From PZPK01 sp965230795 (GTDB lineage Bacteria; Pseudomonadota; Gammaproteobacteria; Pseudomonadales; Oleiphilaceae), in contig OZ246020.1 of the NCBI GenBank assembly GCA_965230795.1, positions 1,550,001-1,614,000 on the forward strand: a DNA stretch of 64,000 nt. The letters run 5' to 3'. The translations under genes were made by a program, and so were the position numbers. The notes under the pieces were generated by a model, which searched no databases, was not told where the DNA came from, and saw only the letters and a list, made by a program, of their open reading frames with translations. This document shows, piece after piece, positions 43,660 through 52,162 of this stretch (positions within the stretch are counted from its first letter, which is position 1; every line of letters starts with the position of its first letter).

Positions 43660-44508
43660 GTGCTTGCTTGGCTGATTGAAAAGATAAAAGACTATTCCTC
43701 GTTCACCGATTCCAAGGTGATCATTCAGTGGCAGGCTGGATGGTCTGACTTTTTGAGTGAAACGGTAACGTTTTATCGAACGCTAGACTCCGAGGACAAG
43801 AGAGTGTTCGAGGAACGCGCTCGACTGTTTCTGGAAACCACGACTATTGAAGCTGGACAGTTTGAAGTGAGTGATGAAGATCGCTTGCTGGTTGCGTCGA
43901 GTGCGGTGATTCCTGTTTGGGGTTTTCCGGATTGGCATTACTTTAATGTCAGTAAGGTGTTTCTATTGCCTGCATCGTTTAACGAGCGTTTCGAATGTGG
44001 TCAGCCCGATTCTGTGATCACCGGAATGGTGGGTAGCGGCCCTATGTCGGGAAAGCTTGCTCTGAGCCGTGCTGCTTTGCATCAGGGTTTCAAGAATGAC
44101 GAGGACAAGCACAACGTGGGCATTCATGAGTTTGTGCATCTGGTGGACATGGCCGATGGCGATTGCGATGGGTTCCCGGAGCGGCTTAAGAAATATGCCT
44201 ACTCGATTCCATGGTTTGAGCTTGTAGAGAAGAAAATTAGCGGGATCGAGACGCGTCGTAGCAATATTCGCGACTATGGTGCTACCAACAAAGCAGAGTT
44301 TTTGGCCGTCGCATCAGAGTACTTTTTTGAACGGCCCGAAATGATGCAGAAAAAGCATCCTGAGCTTTATCAGGCACTGTCCGATTTCTACCAACAGGAT
44401 GTAATGCGAATTGCTTTGGATATCAGGCCCAGAAAGAAGGCTACTTGTCCATGTGGGAGCGGTAAGAAATATAAACACTGTTGCATGAAAAAAATTCAGC
44501 GCAAGTAA
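43660..44508 (+). CDS. MtfA-like zinc-dependent peptidase with C-terminal SEC-C motif
   Basis: A 282-residue protein starting at GTG 43660, directly after the rhomboid stop. The M90/MtfA-type zinc site is HEFVH at residues 156-160 (GIHEFVHLVDMADG), and a downstream acidic helix (EFLAVASEYFFERPE) supplies further family residues. The C-terminus adds a SEC-C zinc-binding motif (CPCGSGKKYKHCC), which is unlike E. coli MtfA and suggests binding to a partner protein. It is cytosolic. It belongs to the PspA-flotillin operon. Confidence 0.88.
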   Translation: MLAWLIEKIKDYSSFTDSKVIIQWQAGWSDFLSETVTFYRTLDSEDKRVFEERARLFLETTTIEAGQFEVSDEDRLLVASSAVIPVWGFPDWHYFNVSKVFLLPASFNERFECGQPDSVITGMVGSGPMSGKLALSRAALHQGFKNDEDKHNVGIHEFVHLVDMADGDCDGFPERLKKYAYSIPWFELVEKKISGIETRRSNIRDYGATNKAEFLAVASEYFFERPEMMQKKHPELYQALSDFYQQDVMRIALDIRPRKKATCPCGSGKKYKHCCMKKIQRK

Positions 44509-44540
44509 TGGTGGCAACAAATACTCTAAAGGAGACGGTG

Positions 44541-45086
44541 ATGAAATGTCCCCAATGCAAAGGTTATGAGCTTGAGCCGAAAGAACTGGAGCCAGGTCTG
44601 ATTGTTGGTGCCTGTTCGAAATGTAATGGTACCTTGGTATCACTGATGAACTATCGCTATTGGGCGGATCAGCAGGGCAGTCACGCGTTAGCTGAGCCGC
44701 TCGAAAACGATGACGTATCGGAAGCTGAAGATAATGCAAAGGCTCAGGTCTGTCCCAAATGTGCCAAGTTGATGACAAAGTTTCAGATCGGTGCGGAATC
44801 TTCGAACCGCTTGGACCTTTGTACGGGATGTGATGAGGCATGGCTCGATAAGGGTGAATGGAAGTTATTGAAGCAACTGGATCTGGCAGATAAATTGCCC
44901 TCAATTTTTACCGACGCCTGGCAACGTAATATCCGGTTGGCGAGGCAGGAAAAACTGCACAAGCGACGATACGAAAAATTGTTGGGAACTGATGACTTCA
45001 CAAAACTGAATGAATTCAAACAATGGCTCGAACTGCATCCTGAAAGAGAACAAATTAAGCAGTATTTGATAACGAAACTGGATTAG
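44541..45086 (+). CDS. TFIIB-type zinc-ribbon protein
   Basis: The ATG at 44541 has a good AAAGGAG ribosome site; an upstream in-frame start overlaps the previous gene. The 181-residue protein has a first zinc knuckle (CPQCKGYELEP and CSKCNG) and a second (CPKCAKLM and CTGCDEAWLDKGEW). The WLDKGE pattern is typical of zf-TFIIB-domain bacterial proteins. A charged helical C-terminus follows. The function is unknown; it travels with the peptidase and flotillin genes. Confidence 0.8.
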   Translation: MKCPQCKGYELEPKELEPGLIVGACSKCNGTLVSLMNYRYWADQQGSHALAEPLENDDVSEAEDNAKAQVCPKCAKLMTKFQIGAESSNRLDLCTGCDEAWLDKGEWKLLKQLDLADKLPSIFTDAWQRNIRLARQEKLHKRRYEKLLGTDDFTKLNEFKQWLELHPEREQIKQYLITKLD

Positions 45087-45108
45087 CGGATTAAACAGGC
45101 AAAGCGAA

Positions 45109-45405
45109 ATGATTGAACTCAGAGAGTGGGTGTCTGCCATCATTTTCTGTACGGGCGTTGCAGGTATCTGTGTGCTTGTTGCCAACGAACTGACTTGGTC
45201 ACTTGTTTGGGCTAGCGTACTGTGCTTTGTATTGGCTTATTTGATCTGGCCAAGCAAAAGGAAAGGGCAGCGGCATGATGACAATCGGTTGGCTGACATA
45301 CTCGAAATACTGATTGAGTTTCCCATGGAGCTTTTTAGTTGGTTGATTCGCTTTTTGGGACGTCTTCTCGGCAGCAAAGGCGAAGGTATCGATATTGACA
45401 TTTAA
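45109..45405 (+). CDS. Small two-helix membrane protein
   Basis: A 98-residue protein with two hydrophobic segments (AIIFCTGVAGICVLVANEL and LVWASVLCFVLAYLIW), then a basic stretch (PSKRKGQRHDDNR) and an amphipathic helix. It starts 22 bases after the zinc-ribbon gene in the same operon. No family is recognised. Confidence 0.65.
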   Translation: MIELREWVSAIIFCTGVAGICVLVANELTWSLVWASVLCFVLAYLIWPSKRKGQRHDDNRLADILEILIEFPMELFSWLIRFLGRLLGSKGEGIDIDI

Positions 45406-45422
45406 AAGGATCATTCTGCGTT

Positions 45423-46121
45423 TTGAGTAAACATACGAGAATTGAAGAGTTCCTTTGCGTTTCGTTTGAAGATTTCAAGCTCTCCCAGGGCGAGAAATAT
45501 TCGTTGAGAGAGCTTTTGGATAACTTGGGAGACAATGAGCTGTTGTCGTTTGCCCGTAATAAGGCCTTTGATTTATATCGGGAGTACCATATTGCCGAGT
45601 CTGGGGATTCTCTGCAGGGTCTCAACTGGTTGGAGAAAGTTATCAAAACGATCGATAACGTCAGGCTAAACAGCATCGAGTCCAACTCTTACGCGTATTT
45701 TAGTCCAGGTCCTGAATGCGCCAGGCAGATCATCAACTGCTTGCATGGCGCAAGAGAAACCATTGATATATGCGTGTTTACGATCTCCGACAATCATATT
45801 ACTGACGCGATTCTATCAGCACACGAGACTGGGAAGAGTGTTCGCATCGTGAGTGATAATGATAAAGCAAAAGATAGTGGCTCCGATATTTACTATCTGG
45901 CTGAAAAAGGTGTGCCGGTCCGGCTAGATAAAAGTCCCTACCATATGCATCATAAGTTCGCGATTTTTGACCAAAATCTGCTGATCAATGGCAGCTTTAA
46001 TTGGACTCGAAGTGCCACCATGAAGAACGAAGAAAATATAACCGTTCTGCATGATTCAGGCTTGATCGGCTCTTTTTTATCTTCCTTTGAGGAATTGTGG
46101 TCAGAGTCGAAAGATATATAG
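45423..46121 (+). CDS. Phospholipase D-like protein with a single HKD motif
   Basis: A 232-residue protein. The N-terminal about 85 residues are helical, and a PLD-like domain follows with one HKD motif (MHHKFAIFDQNLLINGSFNWT). A single HKD suggests a homodimeric nuclease or phospholipase of the Nuc type. The likely start is TTG 45423, with AAAGGA upstream at slightly long spacing, so the start is uncertain. There is no signal peptide, so it is cytosolic or membrane-associated. It is the tenth gene of the operon. Whether it acts on lipid or nucleic acid cannot be told. Confidence 0.82.
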   Translation: MSKHTRIEEFLCVSFEDFKLSQGEKYSLRELLDNLGDNELLSFARNKAFDLYREYHIAESGDSLQGLNWLEKVIKTIDNVRLNSIESNSYAYFSPGPECARQIINCLHGARETIDICVFTISDNHITDAILSAHETGKSVRIVSDNDKAKDSGSDIYYLAEKGVPVRLDKSPYHMHHKFAIFDQNLLINGSFNWTRSATMKNEENITVLHDSGLIGSFLSSFEELWSESKDI

Positions 46122-46145
46122 ATCGACCTGTACAAGGGAGCGTAT

Positions 46146-46415
46146 ATGAAAACCAAATTGACTCTAATTGTTTTATTGGTCGCGTTACTATCTGGATGCG
46201 ACAAAATAAACCGGGCTAGCCGCACTATGGATACAGTGCTTGGTGGTGATTTCAAAGTCTACGTGTTGGGGATCGATAAACCATTTGTCGTCAACAATGG
46301 AAAAGTAACGTCGATACCGGAAAAGGGTTACTACGTTTTTTACCCGGTGATCGATGGTAGGGAACGCTTGGTACAATCCCCCATTCAGATTACGACCATT
46401 GTAAAAATGGACTAA
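46146..46415 (+). CDS. Small lipoprotein
   Basis: An 89-residue protein with a short signal peptide ending in a lipobox (LLSGC, cysteine near residue 18). A small beta-rich mature part follows (FKVYVLGIDKPFVV, YYVFYPVIDG). It lies 24 bases after the PLD-like gene and is probably the last gene of the operon. The function is unknown. Confidence 0.7.
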   Translation: MKTKLTLIVLLVALLSGCDKINRASRTMDTVLGGDFKVYVLGIDKPFVVNNGKVTSIPEKGYYVFYPVIDGRERLVQSPIQITTIVKMD

Positions 46416-46477
46416 TGTAAGTCACCGGGAACGTGTATGATCTTGTCGTATGTCTTGCTCAAAAGAGAATTCCTAAA

Positions 46478-47068
46478 TTATGGGTTCATCTCTTTTTGAC
46501 TGGTTTTATATTGTTCTACCGGAATGATCCGGTACCCGTCTGCAATGTCTTTAATCAATACACCCATGTTGCTAATTTTCTTCATGCTGTAAATGTATGC
46601 GATCAGAAGCACCAGAGCCAATATGCATAGCCCCGCAATGGAAATGACTATCCACAGTTCAATTTTGGAAACTAGCGGAGATATCGTTTCTTCTTTTATC
46701 TGAGCTAGTGAGTTTTGCAGTATCTTTGCAGCGGGTTTTTCAGTCTCTCTGATTGTGTTGGGAAGATTGTGTATTGTTGCATTGAGCTGCTTGCTGATGG
46801 CACCAACTTTATCCGCAAGTTCATTGATCAGTAAAAGTTGTTCGGGTGAACGGTCTCCCAGGTCTGCGGATATAGTGTTCAATGCTGTAGCAAGTTCATT
46901 GGTCGCTTTCCTGAGAATCACTCCGGATTCTTTGAGTTCCTTTATCTCGATATGGATCGATACGTATTTAGCTTCATCGTTTCCTTCGATCATGTTGCCA
47001 TTACTTTCCGCTATAGAGCTGATGGATACAAAAGTCAGCGCTACCAGCATCAGGTGTTTCTTGATCAT
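46478..47068 (-). CDS. Exported protein with C-terminal membrane anchor, partner of an MscS-type channel
   Basis: A 196-residue protein. A signal peptide (MLVALTFVSISSIAES) precedes a helical periplasmic region (about 25-135, with heptad-like leucines). One transmembrane helix follows (LWIVISIAGLCILALVLLIAYIY), then a short cytosolic tail. Its start lies 17 bases after the stop of the channel gene, so both are on one message. No family is recognised; an accessory role for the channel is inferred. Confidence 0.6.
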   Translation of the reverse strand: MIKKHLMLVALTFVSISSIAESNGNMIEGNDEAKYVSIHIEIKELKESGVILRKATNELATALNTISADLGDRSPEQLLLINELADKVGAISKQLNATIHNLPNTIRETEKPAAKILQNSLAQIKEETISPLVSKIELWIVISIAGLCILALVLLIAYIYSMKKISNMGVLIKDIADGYRIIPVEQYKTSQKEMNP

Positions 47069-47085
47069 TGAGAATGCTCCGTTGT

Positions 47086-48246
47086 TTACGCTGGATTGAA
47101 AGAGCGGGAATCATCGACCGTTATTGTGCCTAGTGCTGGCGTGGAAAGGTCTAAACCTTCGCTGATTGAGGCGGCATAAACCGCTTCGTTCACTTTATAG
47201 ACTGATCCCATTAAGTGTTTCCGTATTTTGGCCGTAACTTTGGTGTTGGGGATGCGCTCTAGGTAAATCCAAAGCGTATATTCGAGAGCGAAATCTCCCG
47301 CATTGGTCATTGCCCATTCGAAGCCTCGACTGGAGTTAACAGTTATGTCGGGCTTCTCCTTGCTGGCCTTCTGGGCCTGAGTGAACATACGATCAACTCG
47401 CGAGGTGAATGCCATTAGTTGCTTACTTCTTTCTTCTTTGCTTTGACCTTCAAATGTTGGGTAGCCGATTTTGTATTTGAGAGCCTGGCGAATACCATCT
47501 GTACTGGCAATGCGACTCAAGTTGTCGATCTTATTGCGAATAAACTGGTTGTTACGTATCAGCGTTCTGTGATTGTTTCTTACGTCATACAGAATGACAT
47601 AGATAAGTGTCACTTTGCTGATAACGTATTCGTCGGGATGGCCATCAACAAGAACGACATCGCCATCTACCAGCATTTCGGTATTGAGAATAATGAGCCC
47701 GCTAATGATATCTGGTGCCCAAATGCTGCTGGTAAAGGCGAGAAAAGCGAAGACGATACCGAAAATTCCGGTTGTTTCCAGCATGCTGTCAGCACCCCAT
47801 ATTTTTATCAGGGTGTATATCGTCGTAAGTACGATGACCATCAATAGAATGATGTCGACCAGACGACTGCTGTAACTGTCCAAATACATGGTAGTGCCAT
47901 CAAGGCTTTTTTCTATTCCGAAGCGTTTGCGCGACAGGTAGCAGCAAAGGCTATAAGCGAACAAACCGCCATACACTGTCATCAGGCTGAGGCCCACACG
48001 GATGAAGTAATGCTCGTAGCTTTTGTTCAGGCCCAGAAAAGTGAGATCGATGGCGTGGAGAATTAATACCAGAATATTAAGAGCTCTGAAGATACTGACT
48101 TTGGTCTCGTTTTCCTTGTCAGGATCGATGAGTCTCACGATAGGGCGAGCGCAAACCAGCAAGCCAATATTCAGGAGAAATACTGTGAGGTGCAGCAGCC
48201 ATTGAGTATGACTCAGAGAAGGCAGAAAATCGGTAAGTGTATCCAA
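47086..48246 (-). CDS. Mechanosensitive ion channel (MscS) family protein
   Basis: A 386-residue inner-membrane protein with about five transmembrane helices in the first 200 residues. The pore-lining helix and beta domain of MscS are suggested by FGIVFAFLAFTSSIWAPDIISGLIILNTE, DGDVVLVDGHPDEYVISKVTLIYVILYDVRN, and IRNNQFIRNKIDNLSR. The C-terminal cytosolic part is longer than in minimal MscS. It would open under membrane tension. It is transcribed toward the PspA operon end, convergent with it. Confidence 0.82.
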   Translation of the reverse strand: MDTLTDFLPSLSHTQWLLHLTVFLLNIGLLVCARPIVRLIDPDKENETKVSIFRALNILVLILHAIDLTFLGLNKSYEHYFIRVGLSLMTVYGGLFAYSLCCYLSRKRFGIEKSLDGTTMYLDSYSSRLVDIILLMVIVLTTIYTLIKIWGADSMLETTGIFGIVFAFLAFTSSIWAPDIISGLIILNTEMLVDGDVVLVDGHPDEYVISKVTLIYVILYDVRNNHRTLIRNNQFIRNKIDNLSRIASTDGIRQALKYKIGYPTFEGQSKEERSKQLMAFTSRVDRMFTQAQKASKEKPDITVNSSRGFEWAMTNAGDFALEYTLWIYLERIPNTKVTAKIRKHLMGSVYKVNEAVYAASISEGLDLSTPALGTITVDDSRSFNPA

Positions 48247-48464
48247 AACTTCAAAGCTCCTTGTTTTTGTAAATCACAGTATTCCTTTTGGAAGCTGGGC
48301 GCAGTAGTGAGTAAGGTCCTGCATGTCCCGCTGTCTTTATCATTACCCGTTTACTCTTGCATCGTTGAGACATAGCGCTTTTAAAAGTCGATAAACAAGG
48401 TGATATCGAAGGCTGGTTTTGGTTTATCTAAATTAGACAAAAACGCTAGACCACAAAAATTATC

Positions 48465-48821
48465 TTAGATGGCATTGGATTCCGACCATTCCCTGAGCTG
48501 CTCCAAAATGTCGAGGGCGGAGCGACCGAAGTCGCTTAATTCGTAGGTGACGGCCACAGGTCGCTCGTTGATGACTTTTCGAATCACCATGTTTCTGGCT
48601 TCCAGTTCTTTCAGACGCTGATCAATCATTTTCTTGCTGGCGCCGCCCAGCATGCGGGTCAGATCATTGAATCGCACCGGTCCGTCTTTGAGGTGATAGA
48701 TGATGGAGCCGGTCCACTTACCGCCGATAATGCGCATACCACGCTCGACCGAGCAGGGTTCCATGCAGGCGTTCAAAACTTTTTTTCGTCCTTTACTATC
48801 TGTTTCTACTCGAGATTTCAA
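48465..48821 (-). CDS. HxlR-family transcriptional regulator
   Basis: A 118-residue winged-helix protein with the family's conserved cysteine near the start (EPCSVERGMRIIGGKWTGSIIYHL) and the HTH FNDLTRMLGGASKKMIDQRLKELE. HxlR proteins often sense aldehydes or redox state through that cysteine. The gene is divergent from an NAD(P)H oxidoreductase gene across 120 bases that carry repeated palindromic sites. A dead 3' copy of this gene is present at 33145. Confidence 0.9.
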   Translation of the reverse strand: MKSRVETDSKGRKKVLNACMEPCSVERGMRIIGGKWTGSIIYHLKDGPVRFNDLTRMLGGASKKMIDQRLKELEARNMVIRKVINERPVAVTYELSDFGRSALDILEQLREWSESNAI

Positions 48822-48837
48822 CGAAATTCCCTCATAA

Positions 48838-48897
48838 GTAACCAGGTTACCAAAAGTATACTAATTGATTTAGATCTACAGGTAACCAAAATATACC
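48838..48897. promoter_or_regulatory. Probable HxlR operators between divergent genes
   Basis: GTAACCAGGTTAC (48838-48850) is a perfect palindrome. A direct repeat follows: GGTTACCAAAAGTATAC (48845-48861) and GGTAACCAAAATATACC (48881-48897), 36 bp apart. These fit two binding sites for the divergent HxlR protein. Confidence 0.55.
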
Positions 48898-48941
48898 ACT
48901 GGTTGACGAGATATTCCATGTTCAATAATCGAGGACAATCT

Positions 48942-49526
48942 ATGAGTAACATTCTGATCATCAACGCCCACCATCACTATCCCTTTTCCGAAGGCAAGCT
49001 GAATGCGGCGCTCGTTAATACGGCGCAGGAACTGTTGAAAGCCTCGGGGCACTCGACGCGGTTGGTGACGATTGATGAGGGCTGGCAAGTGGAACAGGAG
49101 CTGGAAAATCATCGCTGGGCGGATGTGGTGCTGTTGCAGACGCCGGTGAACTGGATGGGGGTTCCGTGGACCTTCAAGAAGTACATGGATGAAGTCTATA
49201 CCGCAGGGATGGATGGGACGCTGTGCCACGGTGATGGCCGTAACTCGGATTCGCCCAAACAAAATTACGGCACCGGTGGCACCTTGAAGGGTAAGAAGTA
49301 CATGTTGTCACTGACCTTTAACGCGCCGGAAGAAGCATTTAACGATCCACAGGAATATCTGTTTCAGGGTAAGAGTGTGGATGATCTGTTTTTTCCCATG
49401 CATATGAATTTCCGCTTTTTCAATATGGAAGCGCTGGAGACTTTCGTCTGCTACGACGTGATGAAAAACGCGGATACGGAAAACGACATGAAGCGTTTTG
49501 CTGGTCACCTTCAAGCGCACTTTTAA
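48942..49526 (+). CDS. mdaB-like: NAD(P)H-dependent flavin oxidoreductase (MdaB/flavodoxin-fold family)
   Basis: The ATG at 48942 has GAGGAC upstream; the frame is open further upstream only as a shadow of the operator region. The 194-residue protein has the flavodoxin-like start ILIINAHHHYPFSEGKLN, the WADVVLLQTPVNWMGVPWTFKKYMDEV region and GTLKGKKYMLSLTFNAP, all typical of the MdaB/KefF-like quinone reductase group. It probably reduces quinones with two electrons and NAD(P)H. It is divergent from, and probably repressed by, the HxlR regulator. Confidence 0.9.
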   Translation: MSNILIINAHHHYPFSEGKLNAALVNTAQELLKASGHSTRLVTIDEGWQVEQELENHRWADVVLLQTPVNWMGVPWTFKKYMDEVYTAGMDGTLCHGDGRNSDSPKQNYGTGGTLKGKKYMLSLTFNAPEEAFNDPQEYLFQGKSVDDLFFPMHMNFRFFNMEALETFVCYDVMKNADTENDMKRFAGHLQAHF

Positions 49527-49610
49527 TTCCAGAAGGGATAGCGGCTCAGCATCTGTGAGCCGGATTGAGAGCAAGTCTGAATAACATTTGAAGACCAACA
49601 GGACATTTAG

Positions 49611-50167
49611 ATGTTTACCTACCATGGTTTGAATTCTGCCCCGGAGCAATCCCGACCACTTGTCGAGCAGTCACTAAAAGGCTTCGGGATGTTGCCCAAT
49701 CTGCACAGGATTCTGGCGGAAGCACCGGCCACCTATCAGGCCTATATCACAACATTTGAGCTGTTTATGAAGCAGACAACACTCAGCCCATTGGAGCAGC
49801 AGGTGGTATTCATGACTGCCAATTTTGAAAACAACTGCCATTACTGTGTGCCAGGACATACCGGATGATGCACGCGGGTAAGATGCCGGAAGCCGTCATT
49901 GAAGCACTTCGGGAGGGGACACCAATATCGGACGAGAAATTACAGGCTCTGCATGATTTTGCCAAAGCCCTGCTGGACCAACGTGGTCATATCGGAGATG
50001 ACAAGCTTCAAGCATTCTTAGATGCCGGCTACAGCAAGCGACAGGCTTTGGAAGTATTGACCGGTCTGGCCGCGAAACTCATTTCCAGCTTCACCAATGC
50101 CCTGGCGCATACGAAGCCGGACCAGGTATTTCAGCAATATGCCTGCACGCATCCGAGTGAGCGATAA
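49611..50167 (+). pseudogene. AhpD/carboxymuconolactone decarboxylase-family gene with a one-base deletion
   Basis: Two frames together make one complete protein of about 185 residues. The first (49611-49868) ends NCHYCVPGHTG-stop just after the CXXC peroxidase motif (CHYC). The second begins MMHAGKMPEAVIEALREG at 49865. Intact relatives read through as a GHT-W-MMHAGKMPE-like segment, so the loss of one base in ACC-GG-ATG explains the break. The stop and restart overlap (GGATGATG), so translational restart of the second part is conceivable. It follows the oxidoreductase gene by 84 bases. Confidence 0.75.
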
Positions 50168-50586
50168 CAGATCATCTGTTGGCAGGCAACGAGAAGAGTA
50201 GGGTGATGAGCGATACAACACCAATGCGATGGGCTGGAAGCTGGTATCCCAATTATTGTACCGCAAATTGCAATGGCGACCAGTTATCGGAAGCGCTGCA
50301 ATCCAACGCCCACTTTTTCTATGATCGGAGGGTAGTCGATATTGATGACGAGCTGCCGAAACGGGGGTGAAGGACAAGCGGGGATGTGGGCATCCATATC
50401 CTTGAGATAAGTACTGCTTGAACTATTTGTACGGTAACTGTGGTAACACCAGGAAACTTGAACTTGATCAAAACAGAATTTCTTTCACTTTTGTAACATA
50501 AGGCCCGCTTGCAGTTGGCTCCGCTATTCGGTGTCTAAAGGACGAGCAATAACAATAACCAGGATGACCGAATGTAAGGGGAGATT
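50168..50586. other. 419-bp stretch without a supported gene
   Basis: A frame of about 54 codons starting at 50206 (MSDTTPMRWAGSW) exists but has no recognisable family and only a weak ribosome site. The rest is AT-rich upstream sequence of the next lipoprotein gene. I see nothing else in it. Confidence 0.4.
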
Positions 50587-51429
50587 ATGCGGTTCCTATT
50601 CCTTTCTTTTTTTATGCCTTTCTTTTTTGCTCTGACTGCCTGTAGCGGTGGTGGAGGCGGGAGCTCAGACAACAGTAATGCAGTGAAAACTGATACCGCT
50701 GTGCGCTTCCAGGGGCCGGCAAATGAACCGGCATTGATCCAGCAAAATTTTACATACAACGATATGCCCGTAGAGCTGAACTCTCGCACGCTGGGCTTTA
50801 TTTATGATCAGGAAAGAAGGTCTTTGAGTTTTGAAGCGGATAAATCGGGTACGGTTGCCATTGTCCTGTCGAGCGACGCGGAAGACTTGGATCTGGAAAT
50901 CACGTCGTTTGATCTACAGAAATACAGCTATTCCTTCACTTCCGATGAAGCAGTGGTGTTTGAGGCAAAAGCGGGCACTGTATACAGCATCGTGATTACA
51001 TCATTTAATGGCGGGGGTAATTATTCGCTAAAGGTCGTACAAGGTAATCGAGAATCGTTAGGTTTGCGCGACAACGAGTTATATGTACTTGCTTCGGGTA
51101 ATGGAGAAGAGTCCTGTATATACGGTGATGGAAGAAGAGAAGTCTACCCATTCATTGCAACCTACGACTATATCTTCAATTTAGAAACGGGAGCGCTAAG
51201 GTTCTATTCAGAAGTATTGGACTATGATGTCGAACCGGAAGGCACCTTCGAGTATTACGGGTGGAGTGAGTATCCGGAATCTTTGCAGGGTTACAGGCTA
51301 TATCAATACGCCGCTGAGCAGGGGTTTCATGGGCAGGAATTCTGGGTTTACTCTTATGATGGAGCAGTGCCGGAGGAGACAGTAGAGTGCATGGGTGAGG
51401 CATCATTTTCCGCCGACACCTTGCTCTGA
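50587..51429 (+). CDS. Secreted lipoprotein, unknown function
   Basis: A 280-residue protein with an N-terminal signal ending in a lipobox-like LTACSGGGGG (cysteine near residue 19) and a glycine/serine linker. The middle (about 75-155) has the strand pattern of a bacterial pre-peptidase-like beta domain (DQERRSLSFEADKSGTVAIVL, AGTVYSIVITSFNGGGNYSLKV). The C-terminal part has two cysteines (ESCIYGD and VECMGE) that may pair. It is the last chromosomal gene before the integrated island. Confidence 0.7.
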   Translation: MRFLFLSFFMPFFFALTACSGGGGGSSDNSNAVKTDTAVRFQGPANEPALIQQNFTYNDMPVELNSRTLGFIYDQERRSLSFEADKSGTVAIVLSSDAEDLDLEITSFDLQKYSYSFTSDEAVVFEAKAGTVYSIVITSFNGGGNYSLKVVQGNRESLGLRDNELYVLASGNGEESCIYGDGRREVYPFIATYDYIFNLETGALRFYSEVLDYDVEPEGTFEYYGWSEYPESLQGYRLYQYAAEQGFHGQEFWVYSYDGAVPEETVECMGEASFSADTLL

Positions 51430-51514
51430 CAATCCGTCGATAATCAAGCCTAGCCGGGAGGTTGTGCAAAGTAGCTAGTTCGTTGCTTCGATTGCTACCA
51501 TCCACTCTTGCGAC

Positions 51515-51568
51515 AAGCCCCGAACGGTATACGAGGCTTATTTTGTTCTTGGTAGCAAGGGGCGGATT
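51515..51568. repeat. 54-bp direct repeat, copy A (tRNA terminator plus tRNA 3' tip)
   Basis: Identical except for one base to 51774-51827. It contains the terminator-like AAGCCCCG...CGAGGCTT hairpin and the last 18-20 bases of the tRNA-Met 3' end including the CCA complement, but not the anticodon arm. It may be a relic of a previous integration or a partial duplication. Confidence 0.75.
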
Positions 51569-51769
51569 ACTCGGGTCTGTGACCATCGCCCTTCGGGCCA
51601 TCGTCACTGCGTTCCGATGTTGTCTCGCAGTCTTTAAAATCAAGACTGCTCGGCTCGAACACTCCGGCCGAGAATCGTAGATTTTCGTCGTTCGACTGCA
51701 CGTAAAGCTTTGCTTTGCTTTACAGGCGTTTGTCTAACCCTTCGTCGGTTCTCATCCGCATGCAAAAAC

Positions 51770-51798
51770 AAAAAAGCCCCGTACGGTATACGAGGCTT
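51770..51798 (-). terminator. Intrinsic terminator associated with the tRNA-Met 3' end
   Basis: On the minus strand, AAGCCTCG...CGGGGCTT forms a stem with TATACCGTA between the arms and is followed by a T-run (TTTTTTG). It is placed right after the tRNA 3' CCA and is probably the original terminator of the tRNA gene. Confidence 0.6.
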
Positions 51799-51827
51799 AT
51801 TTTGTTCTTGGTAGCAAGGGGCGGATT
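51774..51827. repeat. 54-bp direct repeat, copy B
   Basis: Second copy of the 51515-51568 repeat (one mismatch, GA versus GT after CCCC). Its right part is the beginning of the full 45-bp tRNA-Met 3' fragment. Confidence 0.75.
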
Positions 51828-51853
51828 CGAACCGCCGACCCCAGCATTATGAG
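51809..51853 (-). other. attL: Left attachment site: 45-bp tRNA-Met(CAT) 3' fragment
   Basis: On the minus strand this reads from the anticodon loop CTCATAA through GGGGTC, the T-arm GGCGGTTCGAATCCGCC, and the acceptor end to CCA. That is the 3' half of an elongator tRNA-Met. The 5' half is absent on either side. The same 45 bases occur at 58893-58937, so this is the left boundary of an integrated element. Confidence 0.85.
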
Positions 51854-52162
51854 TTTTAATTTGAAAACATAACTTTTTGATATTTATAGTTTTAGGTTGT
51901 GGCGATCGTACCAACTAACTGGAACTTACAGCAACGAGCTGCAGCGCTAACCCGCAAAATTCACGCATGAATTTGGGAATCCTCTTGGTTCTATAATTAA
52001 GATATCGAGTTATTCCTTGATATAAATCCTAGAAGCTTTTTTCTGTTGTTTTGACACCTGAGAAAATCATCTTTTTTGAAGTGTGCCAATTACTTGGTTG
52101 GTCTATCCATTGATCGGTCATATCCATACTTCGCTCTCGACTAGGGCATTGTAAACGAAGTG

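Larger units (their letters stand above)
51430..52162. other. 733-bp island boundary region with repeated tRNA-Met 3' sequences
   Basis: No gene is supported. The region holds a 54-bp direct repeat (51515-51568 and 51774-51827), the tRNA 3' fragment with its terminator, and then AT-rich sequence with integrase-arm-like motifs (about 51900-51970). Confidence 0.6.

Noticed and set aside
50206..50370. Small frame of about 54 codons after the AhpD-like pseudogene
   Set aside because: Weak ribosome site and no recognisable sequence; could be a remnant but cannot be supported.
51809..51853. A functional tRNA-Met gene at either island boundary
   Set aside because: Only the 3' half from the anticodon loop is present; no D-arm or 5' acceptor strand lies next to either copy.
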